NCBI GenBank assembly: GCA_017979445.1
Contig: CM030713.1
Span: forward strand, 30,533,915-30,597,914
DNA from: Akebia trifoliata
Lineage: Eukaryota > Streptophyta > Magnoliopsida > Ranunculales > Lardizabalaceae
Direction of reading: 5' to 3'
Length of the DNA: 64,000 bases
How positions within the stretch are numbered: position 1 is the stretch's first letter; every line of letters starts with the position of its first letter. A program made the translations under genes and the position numbers. Positions 47,677-60,034 of the stretch are shown in pieces. The notes below the pieces were generated by a model. The model was given only the letters and a program-made list of their open reading frames with translations. It was not told the origin of the DNA and did no database searches.

Positions 47677-49870
47677 ATGGAGCAATTCCGACAGATTGGA
47701 AAGGTTTTAGGGAGTTTGAAGGCTCTCATGGTTTTCCAAGATGAAATTCAAGTCAATCAGAGGCAGTGTCGTTTGTTGACTGATATCTTCAATCTTGCCT
47801 TTGAAGGCATTGCTGAAGAGATCAGATTGAAGCTGAGATTCGAAGAGAGGCATGAGAAATGGAAGATTCTCGAACAACCCTTAAAGGAACTACATAGAAT
47901 CTTCAAAGAAGGGGAACTCTACATAAAAAACTGCTTGGATACAAAGGACTTCTGGGCTAAGGCGATCTCGCTGGCGAAGAATGCGGATTGTGTAGAACTC
48001 CACATTCACAACTTGCTCTGCTGCGTTCCGGTTATCGTCGAGGCGATCGAAATGGTGGAAGTGATCTCTGGTTGCGACCAAGATGAGATCCAAAAGAAGA
48101 GACTCGTACTTTCGAAGAAGTACAATAAGGTGTTGAAGGACCCCAAACTCTTTCAGTGGAAATTTGGGAAGCAATACTTGGTTTCTCAAGATATCTGTAA
48201 TCAGTTGGATACTGCTTGGAGGGAGGATAGGTGGATTCTCCTTCAAACAATAAAGGGGAAGAGAAGTTCAATGACTCTAACAAAGCAAGAACAACGACTC
48301 GCAGAGCTCATGTTTAACAATCTAAATGAGTCGGACCACTCGAAGAACAAACTCTTTCCGAGTTCGATCTTAATAGGTTCGAAGGATTACCAAGTAAGGC
48401 GACGATTAGGGACCGGAAGCCAATATAAAGAGATTCAATGGTTGGGCGAAAGCTTCGCTATAAGAAACTTCTTTGGGGAGATAGAACCGTTAATTCCTGA
48501 GATCTCTCATCTGTCCTCTCTTTCTCACCCCAACATACTACACTTTCTTTGCGGGTTTTGCGACGAAGAGAAGAAAGAGTGTTCTCTTGTTATGGAGTTG
48601 ATGAACAGAGATCTTTTCAATTACATCAAAGAGACTTGTGGCCCAAGGAGACGACTCCCATTCTCTCTCCCTGTTGCGGTTGACCTAATGCTTCAGATTG
48701 CTAGAGGGATGGAATATCTCCATGCTCATAAAATCTATCTTGGAGACTTGAACCCATTTAACATCCTTGTTAGAGCAAGGAATTCCTCTGACGGGTACTT
48801 GCATGCGAAAATCTCAGGTTTCAATCTAACCTCCATTAAGAACCTCAACCCTCGAAGCAGTCCGAACCAAAATGGGGCCCACAAATTTATCTGGTACGCC
48901 CCTGAAGTACTATCGGAGCAAGAACAACCGGGGAATACGTGTGGTTGCAAGTACACGGAGAAGGCCGATGTCTATAGTTTTGGGATGGTTTGTTTTGAGC
49001 TTCTAACAGGGAAAGTCCCATTTGAAGATAGTCATCTCCAAGGAGACAAGATGAGCAGGAATATAAGGATGGGGGAGAGACCACTCTTCCCATTTACTTC
49101 ACCAAAATGCCTTGTAAACTTGACGAAGAGATGTTGGCAAGCAGACCCAGTTCAGCGCCCGAGTTTCTCATCCATATGTAGGGTTCTTCGGTACATCAAG
49201 CGATTCTTAGTGATGAATCCCGATCACGGCCAGCCTGATGCACCATCACCGGTGATTGATTACTGTGAACTTGAGTTGGGGCTTTCGAAGAAATTTGCTG
49301 CGTGGGGTAGTCCAGAATTAACACCTGTATCACAAATTCCGTTTCAAATGTTTGTTTATAAACTTGTGGAGAAGGAGAAGACAAGTGTGAATCTAAAAGA
49401 GAAGAGTTCAGAATCGGGAAGTGATGGAATGTCGGTTTGTGGGGATGAGAATGTGAGTATGGTGGAGGATCCGTTCCCACAGTCAATTGAGAGGAAATCT
49501 ATGCTTGGCTCCGAGTCTAATAACAGGAAAATTTCAGCGACAAAGAAGTCTGCGGATGGGAAGACTAGCAAACCAGGTTATATCTGATTTTTTTTTTCTC
49601 CCTTTCTTCACTATTTCTTTTCCTCCATAGTTGATTAAGTAAATGAACTCAATTAATATCAATAGTTTTATCCCAATAGAGTACTAACATCATCCTTGTG
49701 TATGTCAATTTGGTTTCACAGGGACGCCAAAAGGACGATCACTAAGACCCCCACAATTGAACTCATGTGGACGCAGTTTAAGGATGAACTCTGAAAGCGA
49801 ACTACCCATGGTAATGAGCCCAAGCAGGCGAAGAACATCTGGTCATTCCTCGGATTCTGAGTTAGCATAG
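47677..49870 (+). CDS. Plant mixed-lineage-kinase-domain-like (MLKL) pseudokinase
   Basis: Exons 47677-49576 and 49722-49870 give 682 residues. The N-terminal third (about 1-215) matches the plant-specific DUF1221 region, which in solved plant MLKLs forms a HeLo-type four-helix bundle. A protein-kinase fold follows (about 240-510). Its catalytic motifs are lost: the beta-3 lysine is Arg (FAIRNF, R263), HRD reads LGD (355-357) and DFG reads GFN (381-383). The asparagine of PFNIL, the YAPE motif and the F-lobe ADVYSFGMVCFELL are kept. Plant MLKLs act in TNL-linked immunity and form oligomers associated with microtubules. The C-terminal tail is Ser/Arg-rich (RPPQLNSCGRSLRMNSESE). Splicing is needed for the last 49 residues; unspliced, the frame stops two codons later. 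SPA2 lies tail-to-tail about 0.9 kb away. Confidence 0.88.
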
Positions 49871-50781
49871 ATCTTGATACACACAATGAACCCACACTAC
49901 TTTTATGTAGTTTTGAGTGAGGTATAAGATGGTGTTACTTGGCAAGTTTGGCAGCACATAGATGTATTTCCATTTGAGGTTTTTTGTTGTTGTTATCAAA
50001 CCACAGTTCCATATATATAGGAAACCTTAGGGAAGTTTATTTCACGGTTTGAAGTTTCTTACTGTCTTGGAATGTGTTGGCCCCAAAATATTGAAATTTT
50101 TGGTAAGGTCATACCCATTTTTCCCTGATCAAATCATCATGAACATGCATGGATTGCAAACTTTTACAAAAATTGGAAAAACAAAAACGAATATAACAGT
50201 GTAATATATGGAAAAATCAACAATCTTGACACCTATATCAAAATTTAGGTAGTAATATACTTACACTTTCAACATAAGCTGTATACACACACCTCAATTG
50301 GATATTTTCATGAATCAGTAAAACGGTTAGCTATAAACTTTATGAACAAACACCCATATAAAAAAGTGCATCACCTTTCAAATAAAACTTGAAGGAATGC
50401 ATGGCTCATCAGAATAGCTGTACTGTTCCGAGGACTGATCGCAAAGACCAACCATATATTTTCTTGCATTCTTGAGCTAAGATTTTCCATTCCTGTTAAT
50501 GAGTGGGTTTCTAATGCCACACCTAGAATCAGCTTGCTTCAGCCTTAATTTGCTTGTTTTCATCCTCATCTTGCAAAGCCTAAGGTCATGGCCATTTTTT
50601 CTCGCAAGAGCTTTGTGATTTCTCAAGAGAACTTCTCTATTTTGAGTGTCATGCGTTGGATTCCTAGTTACCGTAGCTCAGTCCACCCCAAAAGGCCTTG
50701 AACGATACCAATCTTTGGGATGAGTAGGAACCCTTGAGTAGGTTTTTTTGCTTCTTCGGTTGAACACATAGGGATTTCCCT
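49871..50781. other. 3' region between MLKL and SPA2
   Basis: It probably holds both 3' UTRs (convergent genes). No further gene or repeat is seen. Confidence 0.45.
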
Positions 50782-53700
50782 TTAGACCACCTGCAACAGT
50801 TTAATATTTCCACTGGAGTTGGCAGCAACAACAGTGTCTGATTTCCCTCTCCAACAGACACTTGAGACGAACTGTCCATCGTTGTTGCTAGTCTCTTGCC
50901 CAGAAATGGGATCAATTGAGCCAAATTTGTGAGAAGTGATTGGCATTGGGAGAGATCTGTAATAAGCATAAACCTGAGAACAAACATGATAGAGAATTAG
51001 AAACTCTGATCTTGTTTCTTCAATCAAAGTGAATCAGTGGGTTTGTCAAGCCATACATCTTCATCTATTGGTATTTTTTTCTTACTGTTTGAATGTTGAT
51101 TCTAATATAAGATACTAAGATGAGATCCAGTGCATGTTGAATTGATCCCTACCGCAAGTGTATGATCAAATAGGTTGATGTGGCAACGTTTGGGCTCACT
51201 TACCCTAAGAATCTTTTGGGCCATCCATGGGTGAAGTCACATCCTAAAAGTCATCTCAATTGATGAATCTTAGCTGTTGACTTCAGGTGTTTTCCTACCG
51301 TGGCCTTGTACCTAATTTAGAGTACATGCCTAGGGTGAAAGAGAAACTCTTTCCTAGATAAGATTTCAAATCTTACTAAGGGTTGAGCTCAAATGGATTA
51401 CCAAATTTGCAATTCAACACCACAGCCCTCTATATTTCATGCAAAAACTTGGATACAGAAAAAAAAAAAAAAAAAGCAATCGTTTTTTTTTGGGGCTTGA
51501 TCCACGGTTTTAAAATTGACAGCTACCGAACTCCCAAATTTAAAATTAAAATTCCACATTGAAAAATAACCTTTTTAAGTTTCATAGAATTCTGTCCTCT
51601 ACATAGCTGTGGCATCGGATCATGTTTTTGGTTTCTACAGGATGAGCTAAACGACCCTTAATAAGATTTGATATCTTACTAAGTTAGTAGGCCAGACTTA
51701 AGGTGAAAAATGTTCAAATCCTGCAACTCCAAATCACATATCAGACCAATTTTGTGTAAGGTCTGAAAAAGATAATGATGTACAATCTAGGATCAAAGCT
51801 ATAACTGTGATGAAATTTATCAAAAATAAACCACCACATGCGTGCAACAACCTAACAAATGAGCAGAACATCCCTACACAAGTTAAGGTATTAAATAGTA
51901 AAATAAATTTCAAGACAGAAATGTACCTCATTCGTTTCTGAACCACAAGCTATGTATCCTTTAGAAACGGACAAGCCAACAAAGTTCTGAGGAAACAAGG
52001 CAAACAGTTAATTTAGATAGACCAGCACTCTAGATAGCCAGAAACATTTAGGATAGTGAAAATAACCTTTTCATTAGTATGACCTCTAAAGGTTAAGCTG
52101 CAAGAACTGGTGGACAACCCACTAGAACTGGTTTTGTTGAGATTCCAAAGCTTTAGAGTGCTGTCTGTAGATGCAGAAATAAGGGTCTCTGAGTCTAAGA
52201 ATTTCACATAGCTAACTGCTTTTCCATGCCCAGCCAATGTACACCAAGGGGTTCTTGTATTCCGAAGATCATAGCAGTAGGTCTTGTAGTCGGCTGACCC
52301 AAAGGCCAATAGATGGGTGGAATGAGAAGAGAACCGAACACAGCAGACATTGGCAGCGTTCTGTATCGTGCTGATACACTTTCTCTGTACAAAGAATTGC
52401 ACTTCCTTTAATCTTTTATGGCAAAAACTTGCATGAGGGAAGAATTGAGTTTTCTGAGTAATAGTTGATGTGACACTTACCAAGGACAAGGAATTGCATT
52501 TAATATGCTTATATTAATCTTTTACAGTAAATACTTGGATGAGGGAAGAAACTAGGTTCCCAAACAACAGTGCAGGTTTGACCGCAAAGAATACCCAATT
52601 TCCCTTTCAAATAGAAAAACAAGGGAACATTGCAAGAAGAGTCCTTTAAAGGGGCAACCCCAAATTTTTGGATAGGGATTTGAGGATGATGACAAAGATG
52701 GGGAGGGGCCATTAAAAGGGTGAGAAGAAGGCCTAAAATTTCCCTTTTATGACTTAGAGCATGAAATATTTAAGGGTTCTAATTTATACCTAATAATTAC
52801 TTTCTGATGACTATATATATTTTCCTCTTTTTTTTTTCTTCATTTCTTGAACTTGCTGAGATTTTCCAAATAAAAACCTCAGAAAATATTATAAGAAAAA
52901 ACTTCTGTGACCAAAATTCTTGCATGTAAAAAATTATGAGTACGAAAACAGAGAGCATGCCTCATTGATGGTCCATAGTTTAACAGAGCAATCATCACTT
53001 CCACTGGCTAACTTTGTGGGGTCCACTCGAGAAAAGTCAACAGACCAGGCTCTCTTTTCATGCTCTGTGTACTGAGAAAACCCTTGACCAGTGCTTGCAT
53101 CCCATAGCTGCAGTTCATTCGCGCATATTAATTATGAACCGTGCAAGAAAATTAGTGTATAACAAGAAAAAGTTCATTCCTATGGGACTAAATTAATCTT
53201 CATCTAAAGAAACAAGGTAATAAACCAAGGAAAACTACACTATGGATTATCATGACTTGGAATAGGCAACAGTGATGACTGACTCATTGACTATTTGTTG
53301 AATAGTGACAAATTAATGTGAAAAAGAACATAAAGCTAAAAAAGAAAGCTTTCTCAAGAACATTTCATTTGATGGGTAAGCAAGACTTGAACCCATGACC
53401 TCAAAATTGCATTGCAATGTGTCAAGCAACCAAGCTATGGGTCCAAGATCATTTCTCAATAACATTTCTTTAATTATATCTAAATTGAACACAAGCTACA
53501 TTTTTAAATATGTAAACTCCAGTGAAAGGTCTCCAAAAACCAATTCCGTAGTAGTGCTGGGAGCCATCTATAGAGAAAAAAAGGGGTCAGAATTGGAGCC
53601 TATCATTTGATGATTCTGATCCTAGATAGACCATTTAGGTGAAAAACATGACACTCGCACAATAATTAATTAGAAAAGGGAAGATATGGAAGAATAAAGC

Positions 53701-56700
53701 TATATGCCCTACTTCCAATTTTGGCTACTGCGACAGTGATACACTTCCAAGATTGAACTTATCATATAATTAGACAGATTAATCTTCATCTATGCCACAT
53801 GACAACAAAGCTGTGGGAACGGGGTTGGACAAACGGAAATTGTGAGCCAAGCATTCATTTTTGATAAACACCTCTACTGCACAAGAATTACATACCTGAA
53901 CCACACCATCGTTATCAGTTGAAGCCAAATAGTTCTTTATGTAGCTGTTCCAGCAAACACAACTGAGCTTCGATTTGCTTGACATCTCAATCACTGGGTA
54001 ATGAATATCAACATAATCATTCAGAAGTGCATGGAAATTGAAGATCTTAATTTTCTTTGATGCCCCAGCAGCAGCAAAGTAGTCCTCATCTCGGTCAAAA
54101 CTCAAAGAACAAATAACATTTGCAGAGTTGTTGTGTAGATCCCCATTTCTTATCGTTCCTCGTACTTCAAACTTACTATAGCGAGCATATTTGCATAAAC
54201 CATCAAAAAAGACTCCAAGGCTATCAGTATTTTTCTTTTTCAGAACCAGCCCTTCATTCTCATTCTGTATTGGGGACAATCTATCTCGGTTCTTTAGTAC
54301 ATCTTTATCTGAGCGACCTGTGGCATCAGAATCTTGTCTTTGGGATCTCATGGAGAAGTAGGAATTTTTGAACTGATTAATATTCTTCATTAATCTGGCC
54401 TCACTCATATTAGGGGTTAACCCCAGTTCTCTTGTATTGGAGTCCTTATGTTTTAAAGAAGGAACCCCAGGTGTTCTTATTAAGTTCTTTTTCTCAATCT
54501 CCTCAATATCTTCCTTTAGGCATCCAATTTCTTCAACTAACTTGGACGCCTGCCTCTGCTTTTGATCCTCCAAAGATTTAAGAAAATATAACAATAACTC
54601 TGATTTGGCCTGATCTTCCTCAACAGATAATGATAATTGATCTTTGCCCAACAACTCTCGAGATTCACACATTAGTTCAGATTGTAGGATTTTCCTGTCA
54701 CACATCATATATAATAGCTTTTTCAATACAAATGTCAGAGCATAGGGAGTATAATATCATCATCAAAGCCTTGTCATAAAAATTTGGGGAGAGGCCATGG
54801 GGAGTAGATATCATAATCTAAAGCATAAAGGAAAACCCACATATTCATGAAAAGATCCGTGTATTCATGAAAACATAACATTTGAATATCTACCTATCAA
54901 ACAAACAATTTTTGCTTCTACATATCAAACTGACCAAAAGGATTTGAAGCTCAAAATCATTTCAGAAATTCATATTTTTATCCAAACAAAATAAAGGTGG
55001 AATACATTCCTGAACAGAGATTGGTAGAACATATGTGCATGAATAGATGTAGGTGCAACATGCGTGCATGCAGGAAAAAGTTGGCACTCACCAATCACCA
55101 TTAAATGGTACAACCTAAAATTTCTTCATGTCTGTGAATATAATAATCCAATTGCTTTTGTTTTTACTGTCTTACATGTGTATAGATTGGATATTTTGGC
55201 CATTCGATTGGGTTTATTTTTACCCATATGTCCCTCATACTTGTGAATGCACTTCAGGTTATATCTGATATTTATCAAAGAACAAGAAGCAGATAAAACA
55301 CTGTTAAAGAAAGCACTTAATTCTAAGATGCACCCAAATCAGTTGGACTAACAAACTATTTATTTGGACAAAGGGGTTAAAGTCTTTTCTCCAATGTGGA
55401 AAAGAGAACCCAATTCTTCCAAAAAATTGCCAATGTTGGACATGAGGCAGGCATTCCTCTATATAGCTATTCAAGACTAAACTTAATCTTTGATTTCTTT
55501 TAGTAGTTTCCTAGTATATATACACCAGTTTCCAATTTGTAATAGCACACCTTCTAATATTATTATATAAACTATATGGACGTCTTGAAATGTTGGATTC
55601 CTGAGGTTTCCGTGTTTGACACTAACACATATTTCCATGTTAAATAACATACATTCACAGATATAGTACAAATGAATAATTGTATGAAGAACTGCACTAA
55701 TACCTTGTTGTCGGCCGTGATGAAGGCTCTGGATGAAGTAGCCAGAGACAGAAACCAGCTTCCTTGGGAAATTCTGATAGAAATTTTGGAGGAAGAATCC
55801 GATGGCGAAGATCCAACATTGCTGCAGCACGCACTTCCCATGATTCAAAACAGCGAAACAGCTGATGGGAACAAACCAAATTAGTCCAAAAATTTATCCT
55901 TCCTACCAGGAAACTTGAATAATTAAAATTGATAAAAGAAAGAAAAGGAGATGGAGAGGGCCAGTTTACTGAACTAAGCAGCAACAAAGAACTGAAAGGA
56001 ATCCATTATACCAATAAGTTGAGTTACTTGCCTAAAAACAACATGATGAACCAATACCAAACATTTGCATTAGTTCTAGTCTACCGTATATTACACCAAA
56101 TCTTTCAGTTACATTGGGACTTTTTCTCTAAGGGTACATTCGTCATGACAGAATGAGGGATGGAAGTCTCCTCCCTGACTTTCCTGTAACAAGTTATTCC
56201 ATTTTAAGATTTATGTTTGCGGATTTTTCCTTCACAAGTGTCGGGCAATAATTAACTGATGAAACAAGTTCCTAAAAACTTTGCAGTGTTGGAATACATG
56301 TGAGAGAGATCTCAAAGAAGCAAAATAATAATAATTTTCAATTCATCTTTTCTCAACTATAGGTTTAAATATATTTTATTAACTACATGTGTAACTTGAT
56401 GCACTTGTATCAATCAATTTGCATTTTCCTCTATATTACTCTATTATCTATTAATATTAACAACAAAGAATATGTCATTCTACTATAATGTACCTGTATG
56501 GATGAGTTTGTGAATCAGGTTTTTTACAGATACCATGTCTAAGATCTTGTATCCAGTCTTGATAATAACAAGCATGTCCATGTCAAAATTACATAGCCTA
56601 AAACTAGAGAGCTTCTATTGCCACAACAATTTTTAGTAAGAGCACCCCAAGATGTGTGCTAATTCTTTGATGGTACCGTATCAATTTGGTGTGCTATTAT

Positions 56701-58090
56701 TAGTAAAAGTTGGTGTGGCAATAGAATATCTCTAAAACTAACTCTTGCAAGAAACTGAATAGCAGAGAACAACATTATTCGAAAGAAATCTCATGTGACA
56801 AAAAACAATCTAATGCAACTATCTTCACACCTCAAATAGAAGAACCCCAAGACAGTATATGTTTGACGAAAATGTGGAACCCCTCTCGTTGAGATCCTCT
56901 GGGCCAGTATACCACTTCTCTTCCAACTGAACATTAACAGAATTCAACTTCTTTCGAGCATTATCTGATACAATTGGGCCACAAGATCTGTTTTGAGCTG
57001 TATCTTCTGAATTCAAATGTTGATCACGGGTATCAAACCCACAATTTTGGGTTCTGACATTATTAATATCAACCTCCTGAAATGGGTAATGTTGTCTAGC
57101 AAATTTCATGTTCTCACTGATTTTATTATGTTTTGAGCTCGAAATGTGATAGGGTTGCAAACCCTCTTCCAAGAACCTTTTCCTACTCAAATGATGCTCC
57201 AAGTAAGGAACATTCACATCCGTTATAATTTCTAACAACTCCATCGGGACCAATGAACCAATGTATTTAACTTCACTTGATGGCAACAATTTGAAACAAG
57301 ACGGTCGTAAATCTTGCAAGACTACTCGTTGAGAGTGTGCACGATCCACCAACTCCACAATTTGTTTAAATATATGCAGAATCTCAGATTTATCTACTTT
57401 ACGGCATCCAGGTTTCAGCCATTCCATTAAATTGATTCCATCCTGAAATAAATTTGGTGAAGGATCATCGGATTTTGCACCCAAACTCAACGATGCATCA
57501 GAAACTACCGTAGCACCACTAATCCCATCACGAGCTTCTTGATATCTATGTACAATCCCTTTTCCTTTCAAACTATTCTTCACAAAAAGCTGAGTAAATC
57601 CAGAAGCCGGAAGAAGCTTCTTCCGAATACCATTGCTTGGTAACAAATTTTTATCACTAATTAATCGTTCATTAATCTCCACAGGATCTCGATTGGATTG
57701 CCTAAAAGACCTATGCTTTTTTCCTATGTCTTCTTCGCCACCTGATGTAATCGGGTCCTTGTCTTTCGATACATTTTCTCTCTGTGAGCTCCTGTTTCCT
57801 AACCCGCCCACCAAATGGTATAAATGTCTCCATTGGCCTTGTCTCGCTCGCATTGCTTCCTGAACATTTGAGCTACCAACAACACCAAAGTTCAAATTCT
57901 TGTTTTTTAAGAGTGTTAACTCCTCAACCATGTCCCCATCATAGTTCCTATCGCGGGGATTGGTACATAATGGTTCAGAGATCACAAATTTATTTACTCT
58001 TTTACCTTCTAATGTGTCCATAAATGGTGGCGGTGAGCTTTGAGCATCCACTGCAACTTCAACCAATTCATCGTCCCCCACCCCTTCCAT
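50782..58090 (-). CDS. SPA2: SPA1-related protein, SPA2 type
   Basis: A partner of COP1 in the CUL4-DDB1 ubiquitin ligase that represses photomorphogenesis in the dark, acting in the nucleus. Exons 58090-56831, 55861-55704, 54694-53896, 53107-52961, 52384-52067, 51986-51927 and 50973-50782 give 977 residues, long like SPA1/SPA2 and unlike the shorter SPA3/SPA4. The N-terminal [23 protein letters not shown] and [16 protein letters not shown] favour SPA2. A degenerate kinase-like domain (about 225-470: [54 protein letters not shown]) is followed by a coiled coil (about 490-540). Seven WD40 repeats make up the C-terminal 340 residues or so ([40 protein letters not shown]). Intron 4 appears to start with GC (GAG|GCATGC) rather than GT. 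Intron 1 carries a MITE and intron 3 a SINE. Confidence 0.93.
53368..53448 (-). mobile_element. tRNA-derived SINE head in SPA2 intron 3
   Basis: Reading the minus strand: GGACCCATAGCTTGGTTGC (box A), then GAGGTCATGGGTTCAAGTC (box B), then CTTACCCATCAAA. It is clearly the same family as 5138-5234. It lies sense with respect to SPA2. Confidence 0.65.
54756..54802 (-). mobile_element. RTE LINE 3' tail scrap in SPA2 intron 2
   Basis: On the minus strand CCCCAAATTTTTATGACAAG is followed by GCTTTGATGATGAT, like the RTE ends at 31850 and 34580. It is too short to say more. Confidence 0.4.
56606..56733. repeat. Short hairpin MITE in SPA2 intron 1
   Basis: AGAGAGCTTCTATTGCCACA on the left pairs with the right end reading back AGAGATATTCTATTGCCACA. 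Both arms then run into CAATTTTTAGTAA-like sequence. It is related to 22188-22277. Confidence 0.75.
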
Positions 58091-59937
58091 TACAATTCAC
58101 TAAAAGAACTCAATCGATCCAGCTGTCGATGTGCTCCGCCACATCAACTAGCTCAATTGAACACTGAAATAGCTACTAATTACCGAAATAAAATTTCATC
58201 AAAATATCCAATCCTATGTAGAAATTAATCATCTATCGATCAAATTATCTGAATTTGATAATCCATTGAAAAGTAGACAGAAAGAAAACCTCCAATTCGC
58301 TAAGCTAATTTACAAACTAAGGAGATATCAGAACTTTCAATCTTAAGAAACCTAAAATCGGAAAATTAAAACCCTAATAGCATCGAATTCGAAACAGGAA
58401 CGAAGAAAATCTTAAGCTTACGCAGAGATGAAACAAAATAGCAAAATTGAGACGTGAGAACCCTTAAAAAAGACTAAAATGGAAAAAAATCTCAAGCTCT
58501 CTACTCTTCAGTCTTCAATTTCAGTCCACAGAGAAACAAAAAATAAGAAAAAAACTAATAATTGAAGATCTTGCTATTTCCTGGAGATTCCCTTCACGAA
58601 TCTGTAGAAAATCGAACGGCTGAGATCTCCTAGTAATTTTCAATAAAAATATATTCTTGGAAACTTTTACTGAAATTTTTGATTTTGGAAAAGTTCTGTT
58701 TATCTGATTGGTTCTCGAGAGTATGTTAATTGTGAAGGGTAGCGATATCACCACACAGACGTGAAGATAAAATGTGTCACAATCAACTTCGACTGGCTGA
58801 GAATATTTGAAATATTGTTGGATTAAATATCAAAATTTCACGTCTGACAATAAAGGAAATTTACCTGTCAATATCATTCCTGTCAAACTTCTAGGATGAG
58901 GTGGGTCAGTTATTGGATGAAGGCTGGAGGAGAGCATCACATATTAATAAGAGGCCGACTAGCCTTACTAAGTTAGTAAGGATTTCACCCTTACAAAGGA
59001 TTCTTGGGCTCACCTTGTGGCATTCAAAATCATGATCCTATTCTTCATAGTTGTAAAGGGCAAAATTTTATGAATTCGGAAAAAAAAAAACCAAAAAAAA
59101 AAAAAAAAAAAATTTCAATGTTGAATTTCAATTTTAAATTTAAAAGTTGGATGGAAGTTCGGTAGTCATCCATTTTCAAAACATTGGATTAAGCCTAAAA
59201 TAAATTATTTTTTAATTTATTTTTATCTGAATTTTTAAATTAAATTTAGACGATTTTATTGGGGCGTTGAATATCGAATGTGGTAATCTATTTGAGCAAG
59301 ACAACCCTTACTAAGACTTAAAATTTGACTAAGTTAGTAAGGAAAGTTTTTTTTCGTTCTATTAATAAAGTAGCCGACATAGAGTCACGTGGTAAGGTTC
59401 TAATAGACCGGTTAAGATAAGTCATTCAAAACAGTTGTCAAATCTAAAGGTTGAGAATAATATGAACACATGTTAATGTTAGTCTCGATTATGACAGACA
59501 ATTATGTGGAATTGTATGGAAAGAGATGGGTTAATAGAAGTCAAGATTATTGTGGTTTGTGAAGCTTGATAGTACTGGTCAACAATGATGTATTATTAAT
59601 CAAGCCTCACATTCTTATCCGTCAAGCTCACTAAGGGGTCCTAGGTTATCTAAAGGTATTTTTTATAATTTCACTAATATTATGTATAATTGAGGTATTA
59701 ATATTTCTCATTTTTTATGAAAAGATACAATTTATAATTGTCAATTTTCTCTTTATAGTAGAATCAGTGTGATCCGTGAACGTATTTCAATCTTGAAAAA
59801 ATCACGTAAAAATATTTGTTTTAATTTATAATTTATTTTGATTACCCCTATTTTTTTATCTGGGATTTGTTGTAGAAATAAATTTAGTTAATTTTAAATC
59901 AAAATGAAATTGTCATGTTTCTATTAAAAGTGAATTT
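58091..59937. other. SPA2 upstream region and intergenic DNA
   Basis: 58091-58560 is likely the SPA2 leader, possibly with a 5' UTR intron. Phrases such as TACTAAGTTAGTAAGG recur at about 58966 and 59333 and near 51676, a minor dispersed repeat. A poly-A tract spans about 59080-59112. No gene is seen. Confidence 0.45.
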
Positions 59938-60034
59938 TTTTTTTTGATAAGTGTAATGTATTGATAAAAGAAAACAAAATACAATGAGGCCGAGGAAGCC
60001 TCTCAAAGAACTACAAAACAAAGAAAATAAAGCA

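Noticed and set aside
55672..55884. A plus-strand acidic open frame
   Set aside because: It is the antisense of SPA2 exon 2.
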